A DNA stretch of 39,518 bases from an uncultured Oscillospiraceae bacterium (GTDB lineage: Bacteria; Bacillota; Clostridia; Oscillospirales; Oscillospiraceae). The notes beneath the pieces are model-generated. The model was given only the letters and a program-made list of their open reading frames with translations, had not been told where the DNA came from and did not search any database. Shown here piece by piece: positions 33,761-39,518 of this stretch. How positions within the stretch are numbered: the stretch's first letter is position 1; every line of letters begins with the position of its first letter. The position numbers and the translations under genes were made by a program. The stretch lies in assembly GCA_944385405.1 (NCBI GenBank), contig CALWXB010000016.1, positions 1 to 39,518 on the forward strand. The letters are read 5' to 3'.

Positions 33761-34216
33761 TCACGCTCCTCCCAGAAGATCCTCATAGCTCTCCCCAGCC
33801 TGGTCCTCCCCCAGTCCCGGCAGCATCCGGGAGAGCATCTCCAGCGCCCGCAGGGCGCCCTTGCTGTCAAACTGCCACACGCCGGAGGGCACCCACTCCC
33901 GGACTGCAGAGTCCCACTCCAGCACCGGCTTTTTCTCCGTGCAGCGGCGGTAGACTTCCCAAACCTCCGCCGCCAGGGAGTGGCGCGTCACGCCGATGGC
34001 GTCGAACTGCTCCTGGAGCAGGGCGTCCCGGTACTCCCGGACCGACCGCTTGCGCAGGAGGCGGCTGGCCTGGCTGGCGGCGCTCTTTTCGCTGTACCCC
34101 GTCCGGATGGCCGCCGCCGTGCCGTTGAGATCCTGGAGATACTCCCGGACGAACTGCCGCTCCCGGGGCCGGAGGCGCTTCCCCAGCTCCTCGGCGGCGC
34201 TTTTCGCCTCTTCCAT
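33761..34216 (-). CDS. Terminase small subunit
   Basis: Protein of 151 residues of the Terminase_2 type. The N-terminal DNA-binding part reads LRPRERQFVREYLQDLNGTA and IRTGYSEKSAASQASRLL, the typical helix-turn-helix signature. It recognises the packaging site and recruits the large subunit. The ATG at 34216 follows AGGGGGAAACGGC; a longer frame to 34264 is less likely. Unusually it lies about 2.9 kb downstream of the large subunit, with a hairpin terminator just before it, which implies its own promoter upstream. None was clearly identified. Confidence 0.9.
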   Translation of the reverse strand: MEEAKSAAEELGKRLRPRERQFVREYLQDLNGTAAAIRTGYSEKSAASQASRLLRKRSVREYRDALLQEQFDAIGVTRHSLAAEVWEVYRRCTEKKPVLEWDSAVREWVPSGVWQFDSKGALRALEMLSRMLPGLGEDQAGESYEDLLGGA

Positions 34217-34310
34217 GCCGTTTCCCCCTCTCTCGAACACCTGTTTGTTCTCCCCGTTTCTCATAGCCTACCACAGCCGGACCTCCCGTTATCGCCAACT
34301 TTTCCGCATG

Positions 34311-34338
34311 AAAAAAGCGCCGGGATCTCTTCCGGCGC
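34311..34338 (-). terminator. Rho-independent terminator between the HTH gene and small terminase
   Basis: A 7-bp stem (34317-34323 with 34332-34338), 8-nt loop. On the minus strand it is followed by six Ts (34316-34311). It ends the Rep-HTH transcript and separates it from the structural operon. Confidence 0.82.
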
Positions 34339-34366
34339 AATGGATACACGGTTTTTTTCCTCCTGG

Positions 34367-34648
34367 TCAGCGGCGATCCCAGCTCTCATAGAACATTTTT
34401 CTCGCCCGGTACAAGGCGCTCTCGCTGACGAAGTGGGCCTGGGCGATGGCGGCGATGCTCCGCCGGGTGCACATCACCTCCCACAGGGCAGCACGGTAAG
34501 CGCCTCCGCACTGACCGCAGAGGCGCTGGATCTTGTCCTGGACGGCTTTCGGCTGGTCCGCCCAGTTCAGGCAGGTATAGCGGATCAGGCCCTGCTGCTC
34601 TTCCGGCAGGGCTACCCCTCGTAATTTTTTAAAACCCACCACCGTCAC
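34367..34648 (-). CDS. Small helix-turn-helix phage protein, possible late regulator
   Basis: Protein of 93 residues. The C-terminal half reads IAAIAQAHFVSESALYRARKMF, a helix-turn-helix like that of sigma region 4 or the ArpU/RinA group of phage late regulators. It has a Cys pair (CGQCG) in the middle. It starts with GTG at 34648, after GGAGAGGACG, and overlaps the end of the Rep-like gene by about 20 bases. It is followed by a terminator and then by the small terminase gene. That is where late-gene activators often lie, so control of late transcription is a reasonable guess. Confidence 0.65.
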   Translation of the reverse strand: MTVVGFKKLRGVALPEEQQGLIRYTCLNWADQPKAVQDKIQRLCGQCGGAYRAALWEVMCTRRSIAAIAQAHFVSESALYRARKMFYESWDRR

Positions 34649-35426
34649 CGTCCTCTCCGGCGAGAAGGCCCTCCTTGTGGCCGCCGATCTTCCGCTCCGG
34701 CCGCTTCTGGGCGGGTATGTACCGCACGACGTTCTGTCCCTTCTCCGGGTCGTACCGGGTGCCGGGCAGCTCCAATGCCCCGGCGGGGATGCGCAGCTGG
34801 GCGCCGCTGGAGACTACCTCCTGGCGGACGATGGGCTTTTTCATGTTCCGGGAGCTGGTCCACTTTTTCTCGTCCGGCACGCCCCGGCTCTGGTTGACGA
34901 TATAGTCCGCCAGGGGCTTGTAGTCCTGCTGGTGGCGCAGGAACTGCACGTCCACACACCCCAGGCCCCAGATGTCATCCACCGGCTCGTCCCCCAGATA
35001 CAGGCGCTTGTCCCGCAAGGAGAAGGCGTCGCCGGTGAGGATGATGTGCACATGAGGCCGCACCAGCTCCCCGGTCTCGCCGTCGATCTCGGAGGGGGCC
35101 AGCACCCACCGGGTCACAAGGCCACGCTTGCGCAGGCGGTACACCAGCCGGTCGATGAATTTGCGTCCGGCGGCCTTGGCCCCCTCGTAGGTGCCGCCGA
35201 TGTGCTCCAGCCCCGCCGGATCGAACTTGGCGGTGAGCCACAGATCCCCCGGCGCGAAGTTGCAGTTCAAGACCCGGGCCAGGGCCAGCTTGGCGTATTC
35301 CCGGTTCCCCACGATCTTCCGTTCCCCGCTGCTGCCCCGGATCCGGCCGCCCCGCCGGGCAGGCTGCCGGGTGATGCGGGACTTGCGCCGCTCCACCACC
35401 GCTCCGGAAATGATCTTCGTCACCAT
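34629..35426 (-). CDS. HUH-type rolling-circle replication initiator-like protein (ORF2/G2P family)
   Basis: Protein of 265 residues resembling the REP_ORF2-G2P family. Motif 1 is GDLWLTAKFD at ~64-73. The HUH motif is in RPHVHIILTGD at ~124-126. The presumed tyrosine motif is DYKPLADYIVNQS at ~168-176. These nick DNA and stay bound to the 5' end. The N-terminal MVTKIISGAVVERRKSR fits the family start. The ATG at 35426 follows AGGAGGGGCTGTAC; the in-frame ATG at 35462 also has a fair ribosome site. It is unusual inside the packaging region of a tailed phage. It could serve phage replication, be a captured plasmid-type gene or act on a satellite. GC-rich palindromes lie in the ~290 bp upstream. 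Confidence 0.82.
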   Translation of the reverse strand: MVTKIISGAVVERRKSRITRQPARRGGRIRGSSGERKIVGNREYAKLALARVLNCNFAPGDLWLTAKFDPAGLEHIGGTYEGAKAAGRKFIDRLVYRLRKRGLVTRWVLAPSEIDGETGELVRPHVHIILTGDAFSLRDKRLYLGDEPVDDIWGLGCVDVQFLRHQQDYKPLADYIVNQSRGVPDEKKWTSSRNMKKPIVRQEVVSSGAQLRIPAGALELPGTRYDPEKGQNVVRYIPAQKRPERKIGGHKEGLLAGEDGDGGGF

Positions 35427-35614
35427 GTACAGCCCCTCCTGTCCCCGTGTCTTTCTGCTCATGCCGCCGCTCCCTCCCGCGTGTAAAAAGCAGAGGTACC
35501 CGCGCGCCTCTCCGCGCGAGACCCCTTGTCCCTTCTTGGCTCCACCCGTTTTCCCTGCCGTCCGCCGCCTTTCCCCCTCTTTCCCCGCAAACATAGGCGT
35601 TAAAGAGCCCCGCC

Positions 35615-35634
35615 GATACGCGCGTGCGCGTATC
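35615..35634. repeat. Perfect 9-bp GC-rich palindrome upstream of rep-like and cargo genes
   Basis: GATACGCGC (35615-35623) and its reverse complement (35626-35634) flank a GT. It lies in the 290-bp intergenic region shared by the divergent Rep-like gene and membrane cargo gene. A second, weaker GC hairpin lies at 35501-35518. Either could be an operator or a nick-site hairpin for the Rep-like protein. Nothing else was recognised in the rest of this gap apart from the promoter at 35662-35690. Confidence 0.6.
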
Positions 35635-35661
35635 ATAATAGGAGTGCCGCCCCGCCGGCCC

Positions 35662-35690
35662 TTTACAGATGTCGGTTCATGGGATATATT
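35662..35690 (+). promoter_or_regulatory. Sigma-A promoter of the membrane cargo gene
   Basis: TTTACA (35662-35667), 17-nt spacer, TATATT (35685-35690). Transcription would start near 35697, giving a leader of about 20 nt that contains GGAGG at 35706-35710 and the GTG start at 35717. Confidence 0.72.
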
Positions 35691-35716
35691 GGATAAAAAC
35701 GCCCCGGAGGTGCTAT

Positions 35717-36466
35717 GTGAAAAAATTGAACCAAAAGCTGACCGAATTTATTAAAAAGCACTGGCTTGGGTCCTATGTCGCAGTAATGCTGGTGATTCCC
35801 GGAATTGTCAACGGACTCATGTACTTGTCCATCCCCACGCTCCCGGACCTGAACGCCCCCACATGGCTGGGCTTCTGGGGCAGCTATCTGGGCGGCGCCA
35901 TCGGCTGCCTGCCCGCGCTCGCGGCTCTGTATGATAATCGTGAAGAGGCTCGCAGGCAGCACGAAGAGAACAAGGAAAGCCGCCGCTTGGCTGTGATGCC
36001 GGTATTCGACTGCCGTATTCGTTATGTCTCAGTGAAATATGCTTGGGAAAACTCTTCAAATTTTTTCTTGATTGATCAAAATGGCATTTTTCGAAAAGCT
36101 GATGATCTGGGCGATGACGATTTTGAACTGGATCAATCCCCAAAATGCAATTACATAGATCTATGTAACTGCGGATCTGGTGCAGCGCTTCAGGTAAAGC
36201 TTTTCTATAAGGATTGCTGCGTAGATTTATTCAATCTGAAGAGCGGCGACACAGCACACTACATTTTTCTCCCCAGCAATAAATATTTTTTTGCTCCGGA
36301 GGCAGAAGACCGCATACAATTTACAGTAGAATCCCAGGATATCTACGGAAATCGGTATGAGCAAAATCTTTCCTTCAAGATCTTCAAATGCTTTGTAGAT
36401 AAAATAAAGTACCTTGAATTTCAGGCAGAGTCTATTGGAACTGTTCACTTGGTTTCTTGTCCGTAA
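35717..36466 (+). CDS. Prophage cargo protein with two N-terminal membrane helices
   Basis: Protein of 249 residues on the strand opposite to the phage late genes. Helices at about 17-38 (LGSYVAVMLVIPGIVNGLMY) and 51-67 (GFWGSYLGGAIGCLPALAAL) are followed by a charged stretch (YDNREEARRQHEENKESRRL) and a beta-rich soluble domain with several Cys. Firmicutes encode many such WxGYLGG-type membrane proteins of unknown role, often in mobile elements. Base composition is clearly more AT-rich than the surrounding phage genes, suggesting separate origin. A sigma-A promoter just upstream and GGAGG spaced to a GTG (35717) fix the start; an upstream in-frame ATG (35669) overlaps the promoter. Candidate lysogenic conversion, exclusion or defence gene (inference). 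Confidence 0.78.
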   Translation: MKKLNQKLTEFIKKHWLGSYVAVMLVIPGIVNGLMYLSIPTLPDLNAPTWLGFWGSYLGGAIGCLPALAALYDNREEARRQHEENKESRRLAVMPVFDCRIRYVSVKYAWENSSNFFLIDQNGIFRKADDLGDDDFELDQSPKCNYIDLCNCGSGAALQVKLFYKDCCVDLFNLKSGDTAHYIFLPSNKYFFAPEAEDRIQFTVESQDIYGNRYEQNLSFKIFKCFVDKIKYLEFQAESIGTVHLVSCP

Positions 36467-36578
36467 AAAGAAGAAACTACCGACTGACCAGTCTCTGCTG
36501 ATTGGCATCTCCTTGCCGGGCTCCGCCGGAGGCCACCTCATGGCCCCCGGCGCGGCCCGGCGGCCGCGTATTTTGCAC

Positions 36579-37064
36579 TCACTCAACGATTTCCCAGTCA
36601 TCCGCCAGCATATCCGCCTGGGAAGCCAGCCATCCCATCTGTACCCCAGAAGTCCCGACAAACGCCAGCGCGGCATTTCCAATGGCGCCATGGCTGACGT
36701 TTACCACCGCGCCAGCGGCGTTTTTGTAGCTGATACAAGTGGCAAGCTCGACATACTGGCTCTTTCCGTTCCAGCCTTTGCGCTGGATCTTCTTTCCCAT
36801 CTTGGCTGCCTCAATGGCAAGCCCAAAGTTCATTCCAGTAGTGGGGCGGTATGCCTCTTCAAATACATCTTTCGGGCTCCAACTCTCGTATCCATCCGGG
36901 TAGCGGACACGGTATCCCATGTCGCACATCTCCGCACGGTCGATGAAAGCCGCCTCCGCCGCCGTTTTCTCCCGGCCCAGCTCCACCACCATGGTCTCCG
37001 TCCCGTCGCTGTACCGCAGCGCAGGCTCCGCCTTGATCATCTTGGTCCCGATGTACTGTTTCAT
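36579..37064 (-). CDS. tad2: Tad2-like (DUF2829) anti-Thoeris protein with N-terminal phage domain
   Basis: Protein of 161 residues. The C-terminal ~84 residues are a clear DUF2829/Tad2 domain: MNFGLAIEAAKMGKKIQRKG at 78-97 and the end block GWLASQADMLADDWEIVE. Tad2 proteins sequester the cyclic ADP-ribose-type messenger of the Thoeris defence, as known for phage homologues; activity of this copy is inferred. Residues 1-77 are a separate module (MKQYIGTKMIKAEPAL ... YRVRYPDGYESWSPKDVFEE) that occurs on its own in many phages. An ideal AAGGAGGTAACGTT precedes the ATG. It lies just after the large terminase, in a region with other accessory genes. Confidence 0.9.
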   Translation of the reverse strand: MKQYIGTKMIKAEPALRYSDGTETMVVELGREKTAAEAAFIDRAEMCDMGYRVRYPDGYESWSPKDVFEEAYRPTTGMNFGLAIEAAKMGKKIQRKGWNGKSQYVELATCISYKNAAGAVVNVSHGAIGNAALAFVGTSGVQMGWLASQADMLADDWEIVE

Positions 37065-37085
37065 AACGTTACCTCCTTGTTTTCT

Positions 37086-37111
37086 AAAGGCCCTCCGGGC
37101 CTTTTTCTTTT
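37086..37111 (+). terminator. Hairpin with + strand T run between tad2 and large terminase
   Basis: Perfect 8-bp stem (37086-37093 with 37097-37104), 3-nt loop, followed on the plus strand by TTTTTCTTTTT. As a plus-strand terminator it would end transcripts reading through from the membrane cargo gene across tad2. In the minus direction the T run is short, so late transcription would pass at least partly. Confidence 0.65.
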
Positions 37112-38799
37112 TATCCTCCATGCGACCACAGCTCCATCAGCCGCCGCTTTCCTGCCTCGTCCGCCGCCCGGTAGTCCTCCCACATGTCCTCCGTCCAGCG
37201 GGTGGTGTCGGCGCTCCCCTGCCGCTCCATGGTCACGCGCTGCTGGGACCTGGCAAAGTGGCAGATGGCCGCCGCCATCACCAGATCGTCGTGCTCTCCT
37301 TCCTCCGCCTCCGGCCGGCGCTGCTCGTTGTAGACGAAGTGGAGCATCTGCCGCAGCGTCTCCCGGCTGGCCACCAGCTCCGGCGTCTCCTCCATCACCG
37401 CGTGAATCCCCGCCAGGATCACCGGCCGGGTCCGGGGCGTGGTCTGGAAGCCGAAGGATTTGACGCTCTTGCGGGTGTAGGTGTCGAATCGCTCCCGGGC
37501 GTAGAAACAGGGGTAGCCCCACTCCTCCAGCTTGCGCTGTGGGTAGGTGGAGAAGTTGGTCTCCACGGCGATGAGGGCCCCGTTATAGAACCTCCCCAGG
37601 CAGTAGAGCTGCCGGGCATACAGCAGCTCGGAGAAGGTGAACTCCAGCTCCGCCGCCTGGGCGCCGGTTCGGTTGTCCACCACCCAGGCGGTGAACTTGT
37701 CGCTGCCCTCTCCGGCAGTGTCGCCCCCGATGACGTAGGGGACTTCCGGCTCCGGCGGGGCGTAGATGCGGATGAAGCCGGTGCGGCGGTCCGGGTTCCA
37801 GGTCCAGTCCGCCGGGGCCTCGCCCGCTTCCGGCTCCGGATAGGTGAAAAGGCCCACCTCCGTCGGCTCCCGGGCCGATGCCAGACGCAGCAGGATCTGC
37901 TCGTTGTCGAAAAACGGCGTGCCGGAGAAGAGGAACGCCTCCTCCGGCGTGGAGGGATATTCCTGCTGGAACTTGCGCTTGTCGCCGTGGCAGTTAACGG
38001 CGATGCACCACCGCCGCCAGGCCATCTGCTCCGGCGAGAGATGATAGGCCTCCATGAGGCCCTGTTCTTCCGCATCCCAGACGGTGCCCTCCGGTACCTC
38101 CATCCGGTACTCCTCTTCGTGGAACCAGGCGATGAACAGCGGCACCCAGCCGTTGGTCCCGGCCTCCGCCCCGTCCCAGAGGTCCTTGAACTCGTTGTAG
38201 CCGTTGGCGGTGGACTCGATGACCACCAGGGTGCGGACGTCCGCCGGCACGGCCTGCATCACGCCGTCCAGGATCTCGTTCTTGTTCCCCTTCCAGAAGG
38301 CGAACTCCGAGAGGTGGACATTGTTCAGCGTCTCGCTGCGGCCCATGCCGTCGTTGGCGGTGACGCAGCGGATGGAGGACATGAGCCCCGGCCGCCGCCG
38401 CTTTTCTCCCGGGTTCCGGGTGGGATTCTCGAAGACCAGCTCCTTGGCGTTGGAGTGCTTGCACATGGGCTGAAGACGCCGGGGCAGGCAGTCGTAAAAG
38501 AGCTTGTTCATGCGGAACAGCTTGGTGGTGGAGTCGTCCCGGTGGGCCACGATCAGCGTCTGCACCAGCTTGCGGGTGACGCTGTCGTGGAACATCACGC
38601 CCTCCGTGATGGTGGAAAGGCCCAGCTGCCGGGCCTTGAGGATCAGGATGCGGGGCGGCCTGCCCGCCGCCCGCTCCTGCCGGATGAGATCCAGCAGCAT
38701 CTGCTGGGCGGGCTTGGGCCGCAGCGGCGCCAGCGCCCCGGTCTTGGTCCGGATCTTCAGAAACTGCGGTATGTAGGTGCCCGCGTCCCGCACATCCAT
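37111..38799 (-). CDS. Terminase large subunit
   Basis: ATP-driven DNA packaging motor and nuclease of 562 residues. The ATPase domain shows the Walker-A-like LILKARQLGLST (about 53-64) and Walker B followed by the catalytic Glu in TLVVIESTANGYNEF. The nuclease domain shows three acidic sites: VIGGDTAGEGSDKF, LIAVETNFS and EHDDLVMAAAI. Upstream ATG at 38820 is possible, but GAGGGGGTGACGGGA before the ATG at 38799 is the better site. It precedes tad2 on the same strand and lies upstream of the small subunit, the reverse of the usual TerS-TerL order. Confidence 0.95.
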   Translation of the reverse strand: MDVRDAGTYIPQFLKIRTKTGALAPLRPKPAQQMLLDLIRQERAAGRPPRILILKARQLGLSTITEGVMFHDSVTRKLVQTLIVAHRDDSTTKLFRMNKLFYDCLPRRLQPMCKHSNAKELVFENPTRNPGEKRRRPGLMSSIRCVTANDGMGRSETLNNVHLSEFAFWKGNKNEILDGVMQAVPADVRTLVVIESTANGYNEFKDLWDGAEAGTNGWVPLFIAWFHEEEYRMEVPEGTVWDAEEQGLMEAYHLSPEQMAWRRWCIAVNCHGDKRKFQQEYPSTPEEAFLFSGTPFFDNEQILLRLASAREPTEVGLFTYPEPEAGEAPADWTWNPDRRTGFIRIYAPPEPEVPYVIGGDTAGEGSDKFTAWVVDNRTGAQAAELEFTFSELLYARQLYCLGRFYNGALIAVETNFSTYPQRKLEEWGYPCFYARERFDTYTRKSVKSFGFQTTPRTRPVILAGIHAVMEETPELVASRETLRQMLHFVYNEQRRPEAEEGEHDDLVMAAAICHFARSQQRVTMERQGSADTTRWTEDMWEDYRAADEAGKRRLMELWSHGG

Positions 38800-38804
38800 T
38801 CCCG

Positions 38805-39044
38805 TCACCCCCTCGTCCATGCCCAGAACGCCTCCGCGGTGGCAAAGTTCTGCATCATCTCCACATTGCGCTCCAGGGTCCGGACCTGCACCAGCATGTC
38901 CACGTCCCAGGCAGGCCCCGCCGGCAAGGTCCGGGCCTCCTCCGTCCGCCCTCCCAGGGTCTTGACGATCCGGATCTCCCGCCCCGCCGCGATGGCCCGA
39001 CGCAGCCTGCGGCAGTCCTTTTCATCCAGCAGGATACATTCCAT
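38805..39044 (-). CDS. Small phage protein of unknown function before the large terminase
   Basis: Protein of 79 residues (MECILLDEKDCRRLRRAIAA ... EMMQNFATAEAFWAWTRG). No known domain. The start is ATG 39044 after GGAGCGCGCACG, or GTG 39068 after GGGAGG. It overlaps the preceding gene by about 23 bases and ends 5 bases before the large terminase start, so it is part of the same operon. Confidence 0.6.
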   Translation of the reverse strand: MECILLDEKDCRRLRRAIAAGREIRIVKTLGGRTEEARTLPAGPAWDVDMLVQVRTLERNVEMMQNFATAEAFWAWTRG

Positions 39045-39228
39045 CGTGCGCGCTCCGCTCCTTCGCACCAGACCTCCCGGCCAGATGGTCCAGCACCCGC
39101 CGGATCAGCCCTCTCTGCCTCCGGCACAGCCCCGCGTTCTCCTGCCGCAGCCATCGGTTTTCCCGCTCCAGGGCATCCACCCGGGCCTGCAGCTGCCGGA
39201 TCCGGTGCCACTGCCGCTGGCTGCTCAT
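39022..39228 (-). CDS. Small coiled-coil phage protein
   Basis: Basic protein of 68 residues, starting with a heptad-like helix (IRQLQARVDALERENRWLRQ). It is probably a short coiled coil. No enzymatic domain. A GGGGGGCGGCGT stretch precedes the ATG, and the start overlaps the upstream stop by ATGA. Co-transcribed with neighbours in front of the terminase. Confidence 0.6.
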   Translation of the reverse strand: MSSQRQWHRIRQLQARVDALERENRWLRQENAGLCRRQRGLIRRVLDHLAGRSGAKERSAHDGMYPAG

Positions 39229-39413
39229 ACGCCGCCCCCCTTTCCGCCGCTTCCGCTCTGGAAATCGTCCAGCGCCAGCAGCGCCGCCCGGTACCGCTCC
39301 AGCTCCCGCTTCCCGTCTCCGCCCTGGAGCAGGTTCCGGTCCAGATCGTCCTTCCTGCACGCCACGTCCTGCTCCAGCATGACCTTTACGTACTTCGTGG
39401 TCTCCTGTTTCAT
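39225..39413 (-). CDS. Small phage protein of unknown function
   Basis: Charged protein of 62 residues (MKQETTKYVKVMLEQDVACR; C-terminus Gly/Ser-rich). No domain recognised. AAGGAGCGCAGAGT precedes the ATG at 39413. The frame is open further upstream to 39473, but without a comparable ribosome site. Confidence 0.6.
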   Translation of the reverse strand: MKQETTKYVKVMLEQDVACRKDDLDRNLLQGGDGKRELERYRAALLALDDFQSGSGGKGGGV

Positions 39414-39462
39414 ACTCTGCGCTCCTTCCGCCAATTTCTCCGGCTCCGCTTCTTTTCTCCGG

Positions 39463-39484
39463 CCGCCCGCCACATCGCGGGCGG
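39463..39484. other. GC-rich stem-loop at the window edge
   Basis: Perfect 8-bp inverted repeat (39463-39470 with 39477-39484), 6-nt loop. The last 105 bases (39414-39518) probably hold the end of another gene or a leader region. No gene can be supported there. Confidence 0.4.
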
Positions 39485-39518
39485 GCAGCCCTTCCCGCCG
39501 CCTCCAGGCGCAGACCAG

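Larger units (their letters stand above)
11383..39518. mobile_element. Prophage of a short-tailed (podovirus-like) phage, right end beyond window
   Basis: From the cotJC junction to the right edge the gene set is that of a tailed phage with head, connector, nozzle, fibre, lysis and ejection genes. No tape-measure or sheath genes were seen, which points to a short-tailed virion. Late genes are on the minus strand. GC content is visibly higher than in the host part, except in the AT-richer receptor-binding ends, the 36-kb membrane cargo gene and the middle of the giant gene. No frameshift or IS was seen in core structural genes, so it may be intact. Integrase, repressor and most replication genes should lie to the right of the window. 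Confidence 0.92.

Noticed and set aside
35669-35716. ATG at 35669 as start of the membrane cargo protein
   Set aside because: It falls between the -35 and -10 of the promoter at 35662-35690, so it would not be in the transcript; the GTG at 35717 has a good ribosome site.

Overview
The window looks like chromosome from a spore-forming, GC-rich member of the Clostridia, most likely an Oscillospiraceae-type gut bacterium (inference). The evidence is an isoprenoid synthase, a PPi-type phosphofructokinase, a class II aldolase, CwlD, a CotJ operon, an SLH/GH18 spore- or wall-type protein and an RsgI-type anti-sigma factor. About 11.4 kb of host DNA on the left is joined to more than 28 kb of a short-tailed (podovirus-like) prophage that runs off the right edge.

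Host part (1-11397). The 3' part of a farnesyl/geranylgeranyl diphosphate synthase (+) is followed by a divergent glycolytic pair: pfp (-) and fba (+). Next come two wall-active proteins (an amidase_6 protein and an SLH-GH18 protein) and a three-gene operon: a secreted Cys-rich DxDxDG mini-protein, an ECF-like sigma factor and an RsgI-like membrane anti-sigma factor. A Xer-type tyrosine recombinase, a small Cys-rich protein, radA and cwlD follow. The host part ends with a fused cotJA-cotJB gene and the first 33 codons of cotJC. Rho-independent hairpins follow most units.

Junction. cotJC reads normally up to the Gly-Gly-Pro-Asn of its N-terminal motif. It then switches to four foreign codons and a stop, next to the terminator of the phage late operon. 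A prophage therefore sits inside a spore-coat gene. The rest of cotJC, the integrase and any excision factor must lie beyond the right edge. This layout matches the known intervening elements of sporulation genes (sigK-skin, spsM-SPbeta) and is the most interesting feature of the window.

Prophage part (11383-39518). Nearly all genes are on the minus strand, so late transcription runs right to left. The order is three small genes, large terminase, a Tad2-type anti-Thoeris protein, [a + strand membrane cargo gene], an HUH rolling-circle Rep-like protein, an HTH protein, small terminase, portal, a zinc-ribbon protein, a small protein, scaffold and a probable decoration protein. It continues with major capsid, head-tail adaptor, tail nozzle, a collagen-like fibre with an SGNH esterase, a second fibre, a DUF4376-like protein, a membrane protein, holin, a small protein, [a second + strand membrane cargo gene], a two-domain endolysin, a Gln-rich internal protein and a 2093-residue polyvalent ejection protein. 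Both + strand cargo genes have their own sigma-A-like promoter, as expected for genes expressed from the lysogen. In the polyvalent gene, nuclease and other domains sit between copies of a direct repeat, which suggests exchangeable cassettes.

No tRNA, rRNA, CRISPR array or insertion sequence was seen. Domain names come from reading the translated sequence by eye; no database search was run.
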